Shown here piece by piece: positions 25,124-34,119 of a stretch of DNA of 64,000 bases. Below the pieces are notes generated by a model. It did not search any database. It saw nothing but the letters and a program-made list of their open reading frames with translations, and was not told where the DNA came from. How positions within the stretch are numbered: the first letter of the stretch is position 1; each line of letters starts with the position of its first letter. This DNA is from Flavobacteriaceae bacterium UBA3339 (lineage in GTDB: Bacteria; Bacteroidota; Bacteroidia; Flavobacteriales; Flavobacteriaceae), in NCBI GenBank assembly GCA_002360925.1, contig DERN01000010.1:21463-85462 (forward strand), read 5' to 3'. Both the position numbers and the translations under genes were made by a program.

Positions 25124-28111
25124 TTAAGCTTCGGCTTCTTCTTGTGCTTCTTTGTGTAATCTTTCGATTTCTTCTTTGTCTTTCTTCGGCATTGTATCAA
25201 CCAAAATTGGAGTTGCTAAGAATAAAGACGAATACGTTCCTACGATAATACCCACTAACATTGCGAAGATAAATCCACGAATAGATTCACCTCCGAAAAT
25301 GAACATAATCAATAACACCATAATTAATGTTAATGATGTATTAATGGTTCTTGATAAGGTTGTATTTACCGAATCGTTTACGATTTGATTGAAATTACCT
25401 TTTGTTTTTCCTAAAAGGAATTCACGAACACGGTCGAATACAATTACGGTATCGTTCATTGAATATCCGATTACTGTTAAAATCGCAGCGATAAAATGCT
25501 GATCGATTTCCATGTGCCAAGGTAAATATTTGTATAATAACGAATAAATACCTAATACAAAAATTACGTCGTGCGCCACAGAAGCTACAGCTCCTAATGA
25601 ATATTGCCATTTGCGGAACGAAATGAATAAGTAAATAAATACTACAATCATAGAGCCTACAACAGCATAAACCGAATCGGTTTTGATATCTTCTGAAACA
25701 GTTGCACTAACTTTTGAAGCAGAAACAACTCCTAAAGTTTTAGTATCGGAAGTTTTAATGAAATCGTCGTATGTAATGTTGTTAGAATAATAAGATTTTA
25801 ATCCTTTGTACAACATTTCGTTTACTTCTTTATCAACTTCGGCAGACTCTTCATTCACTCGGTATTTCGTAATGATTCGCATTTGATTTGCGCTACCGAA
25901 TTGTTTTGCTTCAACTGTAACTCCGAACGTTTTCGATAAATCTTCTCCTAGTTTTGTAGGATCAACCGGTTTTTCGAATTTCACTTGGAATGTTCTTCCT
26001 CCAACAAAATCAACTCCTTCGTCGAACCCGTTAATTGCAAACGAAGCGAAACTTCCGATCACAACAATCGCAGAAAGAACATACGTTACTTTTTTCACTT
26101 TCAAGAAATCGAAATGGAAATTAGTAAACCAGTTTTTCGTGATAGAAGTACAGAAATTTACAATTCTTCCAGCCGCTGCATCTCTATCTAAGAAAATACG
26201 TGCGATGAAAATCGAGGTAAATAACGATGTAAAAATACCGATTAATAAGGTTGTTGCAAATCCTTTGATTGGTCCTATTCCAAAAATAAATAGAATAATA
26301 CCTGTTAAAATGTGTGTAACGTTTGCATCAACAATTGCGCGCATCGCTCCATTCCAACTATAAGAAGAAAGAATAGCTTCTTTTAATGATTTACCATGTC
26401 GGAGTTCTTCTTTGGCTCGTTCGTAAATAATAATATTCGCATCGACCGCAGTTCCCACAGTTAAAACAATACCAGCAATTCCCGGTAACGTTAAAACAGC
26501 ACCTAAACTTGCTAAGATTCCGAACAAAAACAATAAGTTTACCAATAATGCGATGTTAGCATACCAACCTGCTTTTCCGTAATAGAAAACCATCCAAGCA
26601 ATGATTAAAACCAAACCAACCACAGCTGAAGTCATTCCGGCATCGATTGCAGCCTGACCTAATGATGGTCCGATCACTTCTGAAGAAACGATATCGGCAG
26701 ATGCAGGTAATTTACCAGCTTTTAAAATGTTAGCTAAATCTTTTGTTTCTTGAACAGAAAAATCTCCTGTAATACTTGAACTTCCTCCTGCAATTGGACC
26801 TGTAGTAACTCCTGGTGCAGAATACACAACGTTATCTAAAACAATTGCAATGTTAGATTGTTGATTGTAAGCTTTTCCTGTAAGCGCTTCCCAATCTTTC
26901 GCACCTTTTGCGTTCATCGTCATACTTACAGACGGACGGTTCATTTGATCGTAAACGTCGCGCGCATCTGTAACAACATTTCCTGATAAAGGCGGTGTGT
27001 TTTGGGCGTTTCCTCTTAAAGCATATAATTCGCTTACATTTGAATCTTTCTTAGGTTTTCCCCAAGCAAATTTAGCATAACGTAATTCGCCTTTTAATAA
27101 AGAACGAACTTGTGGATCTTTTAAATAGGTATTAACCTGAGCTGTATCTTTTGTAGCAAAGAATCCAAGAATTGGCGAACCTTGATACCCTGGAGCTTGC
27201 ATTAACGACAATAAAGGACCTAGGTCTTTTGCTGTGTCTTTAGAAACAGTATCTTTAGAAACACCTGTTAATAATTTATCAACATCGGTTTCTTTTTTTA
27301 CTTCTTTTAAAGTATCGATTTTAGAATCGGCAACTTTAGTATCTGCTTTTCTGTTCTTTAAAACTTCGTTAGCCGATAATAAAAAATCACCTACTTCATC
27401 AATTTTGTAAGTTTCCCAAAATTCTAACTGCGCAGTTGATTGTAATAAATTCTTGATACGGTCGATATCTTTTGCTCCTGGCAATTCAACCAAGATTCTT
27501 CCAGATTCTCCAACTTTTTGAATAGTTGGCGACGCAACTCCGAATTTATCGATACGCTCACTAATTACGCGGAAAGCACTTTCAACGGATTCTGAAACCT
27601 TTCTGTTTAAGATGGTTTTAACTTGCGAATTGCTCATCGAAGTGTTTACTTCCTGTAAATTGCGGTTTGCGAAAATTTCTGACGAAGCCAACTTCACATT
27701 TCCATCCGACAATTTATCGAAAGCCACATAAAACGCATCTAAATAGGTTTGATTTCCTTCACGATTTTTTTCAGCTTCAGCTAAAGCTTGATTGAAAACC
27801 GCATTTTTAGAATCGTTCGACAATCCTTTTAAAATGTCCTTTACGGAAATTTGAAGCATCACGTTGATACCTCCTTCTAAGTCAAGACCTTTCTGAATTT
27901 GTTTAGAACGTACTTCAGCAAATGTTTGACCTAGATACACCTTTTCGTTCGCAATTGAATCTAAATAACGAGCTTCGATAGTTAAATCTCCTTTAGCAAA
28001 TTCCTTTGCTTTTTTCTCGTAATGATCTGTTACAAACGTAAAGGATAATTGGTAAATACTTACCAACGCAAAAATAATCGCAATGAATTTAACGAGTCCT
28101 TTACTCTGCAT
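25124..28111 (-). CDS. secDF: Protein translocase SecDF (fused)
   Basis: Proton-driven accessory of the Sec translocon, 995 aa, with SecD and SecF joined in one chain. The SecD half has the first helix, the large periplasmic P1 domain (containing GLDLEGGINVMLQ near residue 75 and GRILVELPGAKD), and the helix set with the Asp-containing TAVDANIIIYERAKEEL motif. The SecF half begins near 660 with the GFDEGVDFVGGRTF motif and ends with GYSMNDTVIVFDRVRE. The region between the two P1 subdomains holds a Bacteroidota-type insertion of about 100 residues (about 240-350) rich in Asp, Lys and Ser. Promoter elements lie at 28192-28222. Confidence 0.95.
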   Translation of the reverse strand: MQSKGLVKFIAIIFALVSIYQLSFTFVTDHYEKKAKEFAKGDLTIEARYLDSIANEKVYLGQTFAEVRSKQIQKGLDLEGGINVMLQISVKDILKGLSNDSKNAVFNQALAEAEKNREGNQTYLDAFYVAFDKLSDGNVKLASSEIFANRNLQEVNTSMSNSQVKTILNRKVSESVESAFRVISERIDKFGVASPTIQKVGESGRILVELPGAKDIDRIKNLLQSTAQLEFWETYKIDEVGDFLLSANEVLKNRKADTKVADSKIDTLKEVKKETDVDKLLTGVSKDTVSKDTAKDLGPLLSLMQAPGYQGSPILGFFATKDTAQVNTYLKDPQVRSLLKGELRYAKFAWGKPKKDSNVSELYALRGNAQNTPPLSGNVVTDARDVYDQMNRPSVSMTMNAKGAKDWEALTGKAYNQQSNIAIVLDNVVYSAPGVTTGPIAGGSSSITGDFSVQETKDLANILKAGKLPASADIVSSEVIGPSLGQAAIDAGMTSAVVGLVLIIAWMVFYYGKAGWYANIALLVNLLFLFGILASLGAVLTLPGIAGIVLTVGTAVDANIIIYERAKEELRHGKSLKEAILSSYSWNGAMRAIVDANVTHILTGIILFIFGIGPIKGFATTLLIGIFTSLFTSIFIARIFLDRDAAAGRIVNFCTSITKNWFTNFHFDFLKVKKVTYVLSAIVVIGSFASFAINGFDEGVDFVGGRTFQVKFEKPVDPTKLGEDLSKTFGVTVEAKQFGSANQMRIITKYRVNEESAEVDKEVNEMLYKGLKSYYSNNITYDDFIKTSDTKTLGVVSASKVSATVSEDIKTDSVYAVVGSMIVVFIYLFISFRKWQYSLGAVASVAHDVIFVLGIYSLLYKYLPWHMEIDQHFIAAILTVIGYSMNDTVIVFDRVREFLLGKTKGNFNQIVNDSVNTTLSRTINTSLTLIMVLLIMFIFGGESIRGFIFAMLVGIIVGTYSSLFLATPILVDTMPKKDKEEIERLHKEAQEEAEA

Positions 28112-28191
28112 TGTAAAAAAATTAATAGTTTTTAAATGATTTTGTTTTTAATCTGTTTAAACCGTTGAGTTTAAAGATTACGTAAAACGGA

Positions 28192-28222
28192 CAAATATAA
28201 AACTTCACAAAAGATTTAACAA
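28192..28222 (-). promoter_or_regulatory. secDF promoter
   Basis: On the minus strand TTG (28220-28222), a 20-base spacer, then TATATTTG (28192-28199), a match to the flavobacterial promoter. The leader to the ATG at 28111 is about 75 bases; no riboswitch-like structure is seen in it. Confidence 0.7.
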
Positions 28223-28286
28223 TAAAAAAAAGGGGTTTTCTTTTAACAAAGTTATTTACATTTGATTTTGATGGGATATTCAAAAA

Positions 28287-28324
28287 AATAAGACTTCGTT
28301 TATTCTTAAAAACGAAGTCTTATT
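28287..28324 (-). terminator. Terminator of the acyl-CoA synthetase gene
   Basis: A 15-base-pair stem (AATAAGACTTCGTTT with its complement) and eight-base loop, 20 bases after the stop codon at 28345. It could also act on the plus strand. Confidence 0.85.
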
Positions 28325-28344
28325 TAAGTAAGTTAAAAAGCATC

Positions 28345-30036
28345 TTATTTACTATAAAAGTATTCGTGATCTCCTTTTATTTTTTTTGCTTTCTTTTCGG
28401 CCTCACTGCTTCTAAGTTCAACTCTACGGATTTTACCACTGATGGTTTTAGGTAATTCTGTAACAAACTCGATTATTCTTGGAATTTTGTACGGAGCTAG
28501 ATGTTCTCTGCTATATTTAAACAAATCGATTGCTAATTGCTCATTTGGTTCAATTCCTTCAGAAAGAATAATAAAAGCTTTTACCTCGAATCCTTTTATT
28601 GGATGTGGAGAACCAACAACAGCCGATTCCACTACAAATTCATGTTCTAATAAAACGCTTTCAACTTCAAAAGGTCCAATTCGGTAATCTGATGCTTTAA
28701 TCACATCATCATCTCTTCCAATAAACCAAATATACCCATCGCTGTCTTTATAAGCTTTATCCCCAGTGAAATACAAACCGTTTCTAAAAACCTTTGCCTC
28801 TCGAACTTTATCGAACAAATAACCTTTAAAAATTCCGTTTGGATCTCCTTTTTCCATTTTTACGCAAATGTTCCCTTCTTCGTTTATTCCAAGTAATTCT
28901 CCTTCATCATTTGCGATTTCAACTTCGTATAAAAACGTAGGTTTTCCCATAGAACCAAATTTAATTGCCTGATTTGGTAAATTAGCAACCATACACGTAC
29001 TTTCGGTCTGACCGAATCCATCTCGAATCGTGATTCCAGTTCCTTCTTTCCATTCTTCAATAATTTCCGGATTTAAAGGTTCACCTGCGGCAACACATTG
29101 TCTGAATGAGAAATGATACTTCGGCAAATCTTCCTGAATAAATAATCTCAAAACAGTTGGCGGCGCACATAAAGTCGAAATTTTGTGTTCTTCCATCAAA
29201 CTTAAAGTAGTTGGAGCATGAAAACGATTTGTTGTGTGATAAGCAAAAATAGTTGCGCCTACATTCCAAGGACTAAAAAAACTGCTCCAAGCAAATTTTG
29301 CCCAACCTGGTTGCGAAATATTATAATGAATATCATCTTCGGTTAAACCAATCCAAGTTGTTGTTGTAAGATGTCCAACAGGATGCGAAAAATGCGTATG
29401 GCAAACAATTTTTGGCATTCCGGTTGTTCCCGAAGTAAAAAACATAAATAATGTATCGTCGCTTTTTGTTTTAGCAGCTTCGGCAATTGTATTTTCCTTC
29501 TCAATATCTTCTAACGAAAACCAACCTTCGCGTTTTCCGTCACAAATAATTTTAACCGGAATTTGAGTTTCACATATCTTTTCTGCTTCTTCTGTTTTAT
29601 GCGCATTTTCCATATCCGAAATAATTACTTTCGGCATCGTTTTATTAAAACGGAAAGCCAAATCGTGCGGTCCCATTATAGTTGCAGTCGGAATCATTTC
29701 TAAACCGCCTTTAATAACCGCCAAAGTTGCATACCAATTAATAGGTTGTAACATTAATTGCGACAAAACAATATCGTGTTGCTCTACTCCTTTTCTTCTT
29801 AAAAAATTTAATAATTGATTTGTTTTTTCGGTTAATTCTAAAAAAGAAAACTCTTTGGTTTCATTTCCATCAGTCCATAAAAGAGCCGTTTTATGAGGAC
29901 GTTTTTTAACATGTATTCCTTCAAATATTTCGGAAACCCAATTGAAATATTCGGGTTTTTCGATCTTTAAATCCTTTAATTTTTCAAATTTTTCTTCTTT
30001 AATTATCGAAGAAACTTCTTCAAAATACATCTCCAT
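28345..30036 (-). CDS. Acyl-CoA synthetase (AMP-forming, medium-chain type)
   Basis: ANL-superfamily ligase of about 563 aa that activates a carboxylic acid to acyl-AMP and acyl-CoA. The ATG at 30036 is preferred over an in-frame TTG at 30066. Motifs: P-loop-like FFTSGTTGMPKIV, A5-type GFGQTES, hinge region FTGDKAYKDSDGYIWFIGRDDDVIKASDYRIGPFEVE and C-terminal catalytic lysine in PKTISGKIRR. The C-terminal domain has RIIEFV and ELPKT typical of the medium-chain acyl-CoA (MACS)/acetyl-CoA synthetase-like branch. It is flanked by terminators, so it is a single-gene unit. Substrate chain length is unknown. Confidence 0.85.
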   Translation of the reverse strand: MEMYFEEVSSIIKEEKFEKLKDLKIEKPEYFNWVSEIFEGIHVKKRPHKTALLWTDGNETKEFSFLELTEKTNQLLNFLRRKGVEQHDIVLSQLMLQPINWYATLAVIKGGLEMIPTATIMGPHDLAFRFNKTMPKVIISDMENAHKTEEAEKICETQIPVKIICDGKREGWFSLEDIEKENTIAEAAKTKSDDTLFMFFTSGTTGMPKIVCHTHFSHPVGHLTTTTWIGLTEDDIHYNISQPGWAKFAWSSFFSPWNVGATIFAYHTTNRFHAPTTLSLMEEHKISTLCAPPTVLRLFIQEDLPKYHFSFRQCVAAGEPLNPEIIEEWKEGTGITIRDGFGQTESTCMVANLPNQAIKFGSMGKPTFLYEVEIANDEGELLGINEEGNICVKMEKGDPNGIFKGYLFDKVREAKVFRNGLYFTGDKAYKDSDGYIWFIGRDDDVIKASDYRIGPFEVESVLLEHEFVVESAVVGSPHPIKGFEVKAFIILSEGIEPNEQLAIDLFKYSREHLAPYKIPRIIEFVTELPKTISGKIRRVELRSSEAEKKAKKIKGDHEYFYSK

Positions 30037-30120
30037 CTTTGGTCGATTAATAATTATACACCCCAATTTATAAAATTAAAAACACCTTTTTTGTATTTTT
30101 ATCTTAAAATATGAAATGTT

Positions 30121-30888
30121 ATGAAAAAGATTCTTTTTAAAAGTGCCATTATTTGCCTTGTGGGCTTGGCAAGTTGTAAATCGAAACAAGTTATGGTTTT
30201 GGAAAATGGTAATGAAAAAGTAGTTTTTGATGAAAAGGCTTTTTCGCCGTATTTTAAAGCCCTAGGAACCGAACCTTTTTGGAATATTGAAATTGGAAAC
30301 AATTTTATTGTCTATAAAAATATAGAAGGCGAAATGGAAATCTTTCCTTATTCGGACAATTCTTTCGAAAAAAATGCATCGATTCAGAAAATCAATGCTT
30401 CCAATCAAAATCATAAAATTCAGATTGAAATAACAAAAGAAAACTGTTCGGACGGAATGTCTGACAATTCGTTTGACTTTAAAACGTTGGTTACTATTTC
30501 GGGAAAGTCTTTAAATGTAAACGAAAAAGGATGTGGGAATTATATTATTCCGAAAAGTCTTCAAGGAAAATGGGAACTTTTTCAATTTAATGGAACTGAA
30601 ATTCTTACCAATAAATATCTAAAAACACCTTATATAGAATTTGAAAACGAAGAAAAACACATTTCGGGAAATGCAAGTTGTAACGGAATTAGCAGCGAAG
30701 TTTATATTGATAAAGAAACACTTCGTTTTTCAAAAACCGCTGTAACGAAAATGATGTGTGTTCATGAAAATATGGAAACAGAGTTTTTAAAAGAACTTCC
30801 GACCATAACAAAATATAAAATTGAAAATAATGAATTACAGTTATTTGCAGGAAATTCACTAAAAATGAAGTTTAGAAAGACTAAATAA
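30121..30888 (+). CDS. META-domain lipoprotein
   Basis: Lipoprotein of 255 aa with signal and lipobox LASC (Cys19). The N-terminal mature domain (about 45-145) has YFKALGTEPFWNIEI, a COG3650/YbaY-like motif. The C-terminal domain (about 150-250) is a META/HslJ fold with QGKWELFQFNG, HISGNASCNG and VTKMMCVHENMETEFL. META domains occur in HslJ, which is linked to novobiocin and heat stress, but the actual role of this protein is unknown. It has its own unit, ending at a strong terminator. Confidence 0.8.
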   Translation: MKKILFKSAIICLVGLASCKSKQVMVLENGNEKVVFDEKAFSPYFKALGTEPFWNIEIGNNFIVYKNIEGEMEIFPYSDNSFEKNASIQKINASNQNHKIQIEITKENCSDGMSDNSFDFKTLVTISGKSLNVNEKGCGNYIIPKSLQGKWELFQFNGTEILTNKYLKTPYIEFENEEKHISGNASCNGISSEVYIDKETLRFSKTAVTKMMCVHENMETEFLKELPTITKYKIENNELQLFAGNSLKMKFRKTK

Positions 30889-30920
30889 AAAAGGAGGTTT
30901 TAATTAAAACCTCCTTTTTT
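30887..30920. terminator. Bidirectional terminator
   Basis: Perfect 34-base palindrome with AAGGAGG and CCTCCTT cores and A and T tracts, between the convergent META gene and the 154-aa secreted protein gene. Confidence 0.9.
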
Positions 30921-30934
30921 ATCATATTTACATT

Positions 30935-31399
30935 TTACAAAGACAAAGCAAATCCTACTCCGTTTTGATTCGAAATTAATTTAACTTCGGTCATAGAAGT
31001 CGCTTTATTAAATTGATTTATCGAATTTTTAATATTTTTATTTCCACTAATCGAAAGTGCAATTCCACCACCAATTAAAGCCACGCCAACAGCCGGAGTA
31101 ACCACACTTATTTGATCGTCTGAGCTTGTAGAACCATGATAAATTTTTGCAGCCGTAATTCCTAAACAAACTCCACCAGCAAAAGACATAACCGTTGCAA
31201 GAGTGCGTTTTGTTTTTCCTTTTCTAAAGGTTTCCAAAGCTTGTAAGTTACGGGAAAGATGCGCATCTAATTCGCTCATCGAAGCTTTTTGACCGTTTAT
31301 TGTTGCTTTGTAGCCCCAAAAATTCTTTTTAAGTTCGACTTGTTGTGCATTTGAAGTAAAACAAATCATTAAAATAGAAAATAATAAAAATGTTCTCAT
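30935..31399 (-). CDS. Secreted hypothetical protein with two hydrophobic helices
   Basis: Protein of 154 aa with an N-terminal signal peptide ending SNAQ. After a basic segment (KGKTKRT) come two hydrophobic stretches, about 66-83 and 102-120 (VVTPAVGVALIGGGIALSIS), so it may span the membrane. I do not recognise a family. It follows the lipid A-type acyltransferase gene by 8 bases, on the same strand, so they are probably co-transcribed. Confidence 0.6.
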   Translation of the reverse strand: MRTFLLFSILMICFTSNAQQVELKKNFWGYKATINGQKASMSELDAHLSRNLQALETFRKGKTKRTLATVMSFAGGVCLGITAAKIYHGSTSSDDQISVVTPAVGVALIGGGIALSISGNKNIKNSINQFNKATSMTEVKLISNQNGVGFALSL

Positions 31400-31407
31400 T
31401 AAAAGGT

Positions 31408-32301
31408 TTATTTAGTTTTAAATTGATCTTTTTGGTCTTTGTGTTTCCAACGCTTGTGCGTCCAGAAATAATATTGAGGTTTTTTACGGATTTGCTCTTC
31501 TACTTTATCTAAAAACATTCGAGTTGGTTTGTATTTCGGTTCGTTTTTAATATCATCTGTAATTTCAGAAAAACTCGCTTTATAATGTCCTCTTTTTATT
31601 TTTTCAATGTTGATGTACAACATATTCATATCTAATTTTCGAGCAAGAACTTCGGCTCCCATATGTACCGGAACTTCAACTCCCATAAACTTTTCCCAAT
31701 GAAGATTTGGGCGAAGTAAAGGCGTTTGATCGCTTAAAAAAAGATAAACTCCGTATAAATTCTTTGACTGATTTTCGCGTATAACGCCCGTTGTATCTTG
31801 AGTTGAAACCAATTCGGCATTAAATCTTGATCGAATATCCCGAAACAATTTATCGAAATATTTATTTGCGAGTTTTTTATAAATTCCGAATCCTTTAAAA
31901 TCTAAATATTGCCCTAAAATAATAACCCATTCCCAATTTCCGTAATGCGGCAACATCAAAATAATGCTTTTTCCCTTCTTTTCATATTCTTTCATCAATT
32001 CCAGATTTTCGAATATAAAACGTTTGTCTAATTCTTTAACCGGAATCGTAATTGTTTTAACCATTTCTAGAAAAAGGTCGCAAAGATGAATATAAAAGTC
32101 TTTTTCGATCTGCTTTCTTTCTGCACCATTTAATTCAGGAAAAGCCAATTTAAGGTTAGCTCGAACCGTTTTTACACGATATTTAACCACCTTATATAAA
32201 ACAAAATAAACAAAATTCGACAGAAAATATAAAACAGAAAAAGGCAATATGGAAATAAGCCACAAAACCGAATATATGATGATAAATAAAATATATTTCA
32301 T
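31408..32301 (-). CDS. Lipid A biosynthesis acyltransferase (LpxL/HtrB family)
   Basis: Membrane-bound acyltransferase of 297 aa, expected to add an acyl group to lipid A or a related envelope lipid. An N-terminal membrane helix (about 3-38) is followed by the catalytic motif H119-YGNW-E124, the HX4E form usual for the LpxL/LpxM family. VYLFLSDQTP and EVPVHMGAEVLARKL are further conserved segments. The 'rRNWHkRwK' type end reads YYFWTHKRWKHKD. A TATCTTTG -7 box lies at 32318-32325 on the minus strand. Which acyl position is modified is unknown. Confidence 0.85.
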   Translation of the reverse strand: MKYILFIIIYSVLWLISILPFSVLYFLSNFVYFVLYKVVKYRVKTVRANLKLAFPELNGAERKQIEKDFYIHLCDLFLEMVKTITIPVKELDKRFIFENLELMKEYEKKGKSIILMLPHYGNWEWVIILGQYLDFKGFGIYKKLANKYFDKLFRDIRSRFNAELVSTQDTTGVIRENQSKNLYGVYLFLSDQTPLLRPNLHWEKFMGVEVPVHMGAEVLARKLDMNMLYINIEKIKRGHYKASFSEITDDIKNEPKYKPTRMFLDKVEEQIRKKPQYYFWTHKRWKHKDQKDQFKTK

Positions 32302-32317
32302 TCCTGAAAAGTTTGTG

Positions 32318-32325
32318 CAAAGATA
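32318..32325 (-). promoter_or_regulatory. -7 box of the lipid A acyltransferase gene
   Basis: CAAAGATA on plus reads TATCTTTG on minus, matching TAnnTTTG, 17 bases before the ATG at 32301. Confidence 0.55.
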
Positions 32326-32424
32326 CGGCTTATCGAATTACTTTTAAGTTTTGAAGAAGTTTTTTAAAAGAGCACTATAAAAATATGAATCATCAACTGT
32401 TTTTTAATTCATATTCATGTGTTT

Positions 32425-32527
32425 TGTCATTTCGACATAGGAAAAATCTCATTGATAATCAAAAGATTATTTTCTCCATTTCATTTCAATCAGATCCGAG
32501 CTTTCGAACAGAACGAAGTTAATGACA
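32425..32527. repeat. Degenerate intergenic repeat with TGTCATT ends
   Basis: TGTCATTTCGACATAGG... begins at 32425 and the inverse AATGACA closes it at 32527. The sequence resembles the 'GTCATTTCGACnnAGG' units scattered in flavobacterial intergenic regions. It lies in the 359-base gap between the acyltransferase and DinB genes, the only gap above 300 bases. The rest of the gap holds only the two flanking promoter regions and no ORF with coding features. Confidence 0.5.
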
Positions 32528-32587
32528 ATTAAAATGATAACATAAATACTTTCTAAATGGAACTAAAAAACAAATTCAAAAAAGAAC

Positions 32588-32622
32588 TGACACGCAGTTG
32601 TCAATCTAACTCAATAATTTTG
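32588..32622 (+). promoter_or_regulatory. dinB-like gene promoter with overlapping palindrome
   Basis: TAATTTTG (32615-32622) matches the -7 box. Upstream, TGACA (32588-32592) and TGTCA (32599-32603) form an inverted repeat with six-base spacer that covers the -33 region (TTG at 32598-32600, spacer only 14). This arrangement fits an operator, probably for the WYL-domain regulator encoded at 33154-34113. Confidence 0.55.
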
Positions 32623-32660
32623 AAATGTAAAACAAAACAGAAATTTAAAATTCATTCATT

Positions 32661-33128
32661 ATGAAAGCAAACATTTTAACAAACGAAGAATTATTGGTTC
32701 ATTGGCAAGGTCACAGAACTTTGACTAGAAACGTAATTGAAAAATTTCCCGAAAAAGAACTTTTTGAATACAGTATTGGCGGAATGCGCACATTTGCCGA
32801 TATGGTTAAAGAGTTATTGTCTATTGCAGTTCCGGGTTTAGAAGGAATTGTAAATGATTCGACCGAAAGTTACAACCATAATTTGGCTTACAATACAAAA
32901 GCGGAATTATTGCAAGCTTGGGACGAAGCTACGCCGAAAATTAACGAATTGTTTTTACAAATTTCGGAAGAGCGTTTTAAAGAGAATTTCAATTTATTTG
33001 GCGAATATAAATTTCCGATTATTCAAAATATTCTATATTTTATTGATAATGAAATTCACCATCGTGCACAAGGTTATGTTTATTTAAGAAGTTTAAATAT
33101 TGAGCCTCCATTTTTTTGGGATCGTTAA
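32661..33128 (+). CDS. DinB-family metalloprotein
   Basis: Protein of 155 aa of the DinB/YfiT-like four-helix-bundle superfamily. The C-terminal metal-site helix reads FIDNEIHHRAQGYVYLRSL, with the HxxxH-type His pair; the first His is expected near VKELLSIAVPGLEG, but there it is not obvious, so the metal site may be incomplete. Members include thiol-dependent transferases and damage-inducible proteins; this one cannot be assigned a substrate. It is convergent with a WYL regulator and an alkyltransferase gene. Its promoter contains a TGACA-N6-TGTCA palindrome. Confidence 0.8.
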   Translation: MKANILTNEELLVHWQGHRTLTRNVIEKFPEKELFEYSIGGMRTFADMVKELLSIAVPGLEGIVNDSTESYNHNLAYNTKAELLQAWDEATPKINELFLQISEERFKENFNLFGEYKFPIIQNILYFIDNEIHHRAQGYVYLRSLNIEPPFFWDR

Positions 33129-33130
33129 TA

Positions 33131-33152
33131 AAAGAGAGTTTTTACTCTCTTT
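33131..33152. terminator. Bidirectional terminator
   Basis: AAAGAGAGT-TTTT-ACTCTCTTT hairpin, 3 bases after the dinB stop and 2 bases before the end of the convergent regulator gene. Confidence 0.8.
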
Positions 33153-33153
33153 T

Positions 33154-34113
33154 TTATTGATTTTTATCCGTTGCGTTTTTTAACAATTCAACAACTCTTT
33201 GCTTTAATTCTAATGGTTCAATTATAACTGCAATATCGCTAAACATTAAAAACCAGCGCGCAAAATATTCTAATTTAGTACTGGTTTCGAAAATCATTTC
33301 TACCGAATCATTTAGTTGTTTTTCGGAAATAAATCCATATGTATTTCGATCCCAATTAAAATAATGTGCCATTTTCTTAGAAACTAAAATCTTGACTTTT
33401 ACTTTTTCAATCTCGACTTGTTTCTTCTCGTTCAAAAAATATTCTAACGGTTTGTGTTCTTTACTAAAAGACTTCTCGATTTTAGCAATCTGCTTTACTC
33501 GATCAATTCTAAATTGGCGATAATCGTTTCGTAAATGACAAAAAGCCATAAAATACCAAAAATCATATTCATAAAAAATTCCGATTGCTTCTAAAACTCT
33601 TGATTCTGCATTTTGCGAAGACGGTTTTTGATACAAAACATCTATCTGAATTTTTGAAACGACACTTTCTAATAAAACAGATAAAACTTCGTTTGTGGTT
33701 TCGGTTTTAGTTGAATCGAATATTAAGTATTGATCTTCGATTAAAGCAACATTTTCTTTTTCGCTTGTTCGTAAAACTGCTTTCATTTTATGCATTGCAG
33801 ACGAAAAATTGAAACTTAATTTACGATCGGCAAATTTTTCCATTAATTTTTCGGCAATTACAAAACTTAAAGCTTCCTCTTTCGTAAAAATAGTAGGCGG
33901 AATTTTATAACCTTCGACCAAAGCATAACCTTTTCCCGGTTCGTTATAAATTGGAATTCCAGCATTTTCTAAAGCTTTAATATCACGATAAATCGTTCGT
34001 ATACTTACTTCGTAACGATCAGCTAATTGTTGTGCCGAAATCCAATTTCGAGATTGTAATTGTACATAGATGTTTAAAACCCGATTAAATTTCTTTAGAT
34101 CAATTTCACTCAT
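33154..34113 (-). CDS. WYL-domain transcriptional regulator (YafY type)
   Basis: Regulator of 319 aa. The N-terminal HTH_11 DNA-binding domain (about 8-62) reads VLNIYVQLQSRNWISAQQLADRYEVSIRTIYRDIKALENAGIPIY (shown in part: residues near 20-60). A central WYL domain (about 140-220: YEYDFWYFMAFCHLRNDYRQFRIDRV) senses nucleic acid or a small ligand, and a C-terminal WCX extension follows. It is encoded 6 bases after the alkyltransferase gene on the same strand. YafY-type regulators often control an adjacent gene; the convergent DinB gene, with a palindromic promoter, is the likely target. Confidence 0.85.
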   Translation of the reverse strand: MSEIDLKKFNRVLNIYVQLQSRNWISAQQLADRYEVSIRTIYRDIKALENAGIPIYNEPGKGYALVEGYKIPPTIFTKEEALSFVIAEKLMEKFADRKLSFNFSSAMHKMKAVLRTSEKENVALIEDQYLIFDSTKTETTNEVLSVLLESVVSKIQIDVLYQKPSSQNAESRVLEAIGIFYEYDFWYFMAFCHLRNDYRQFRIDRVKQIAKIEKSFSKEHKPLEYFLNEKKQVEIEKVKVKILVSKKMAHYFNWDRNTYGFISEKQLNDSVEMIFETSTKLEYFARWFLMFSDIAVIIEPLELKQRVVELLKNATDKNQ

Positions 34114-34119
34114 AAAAAA

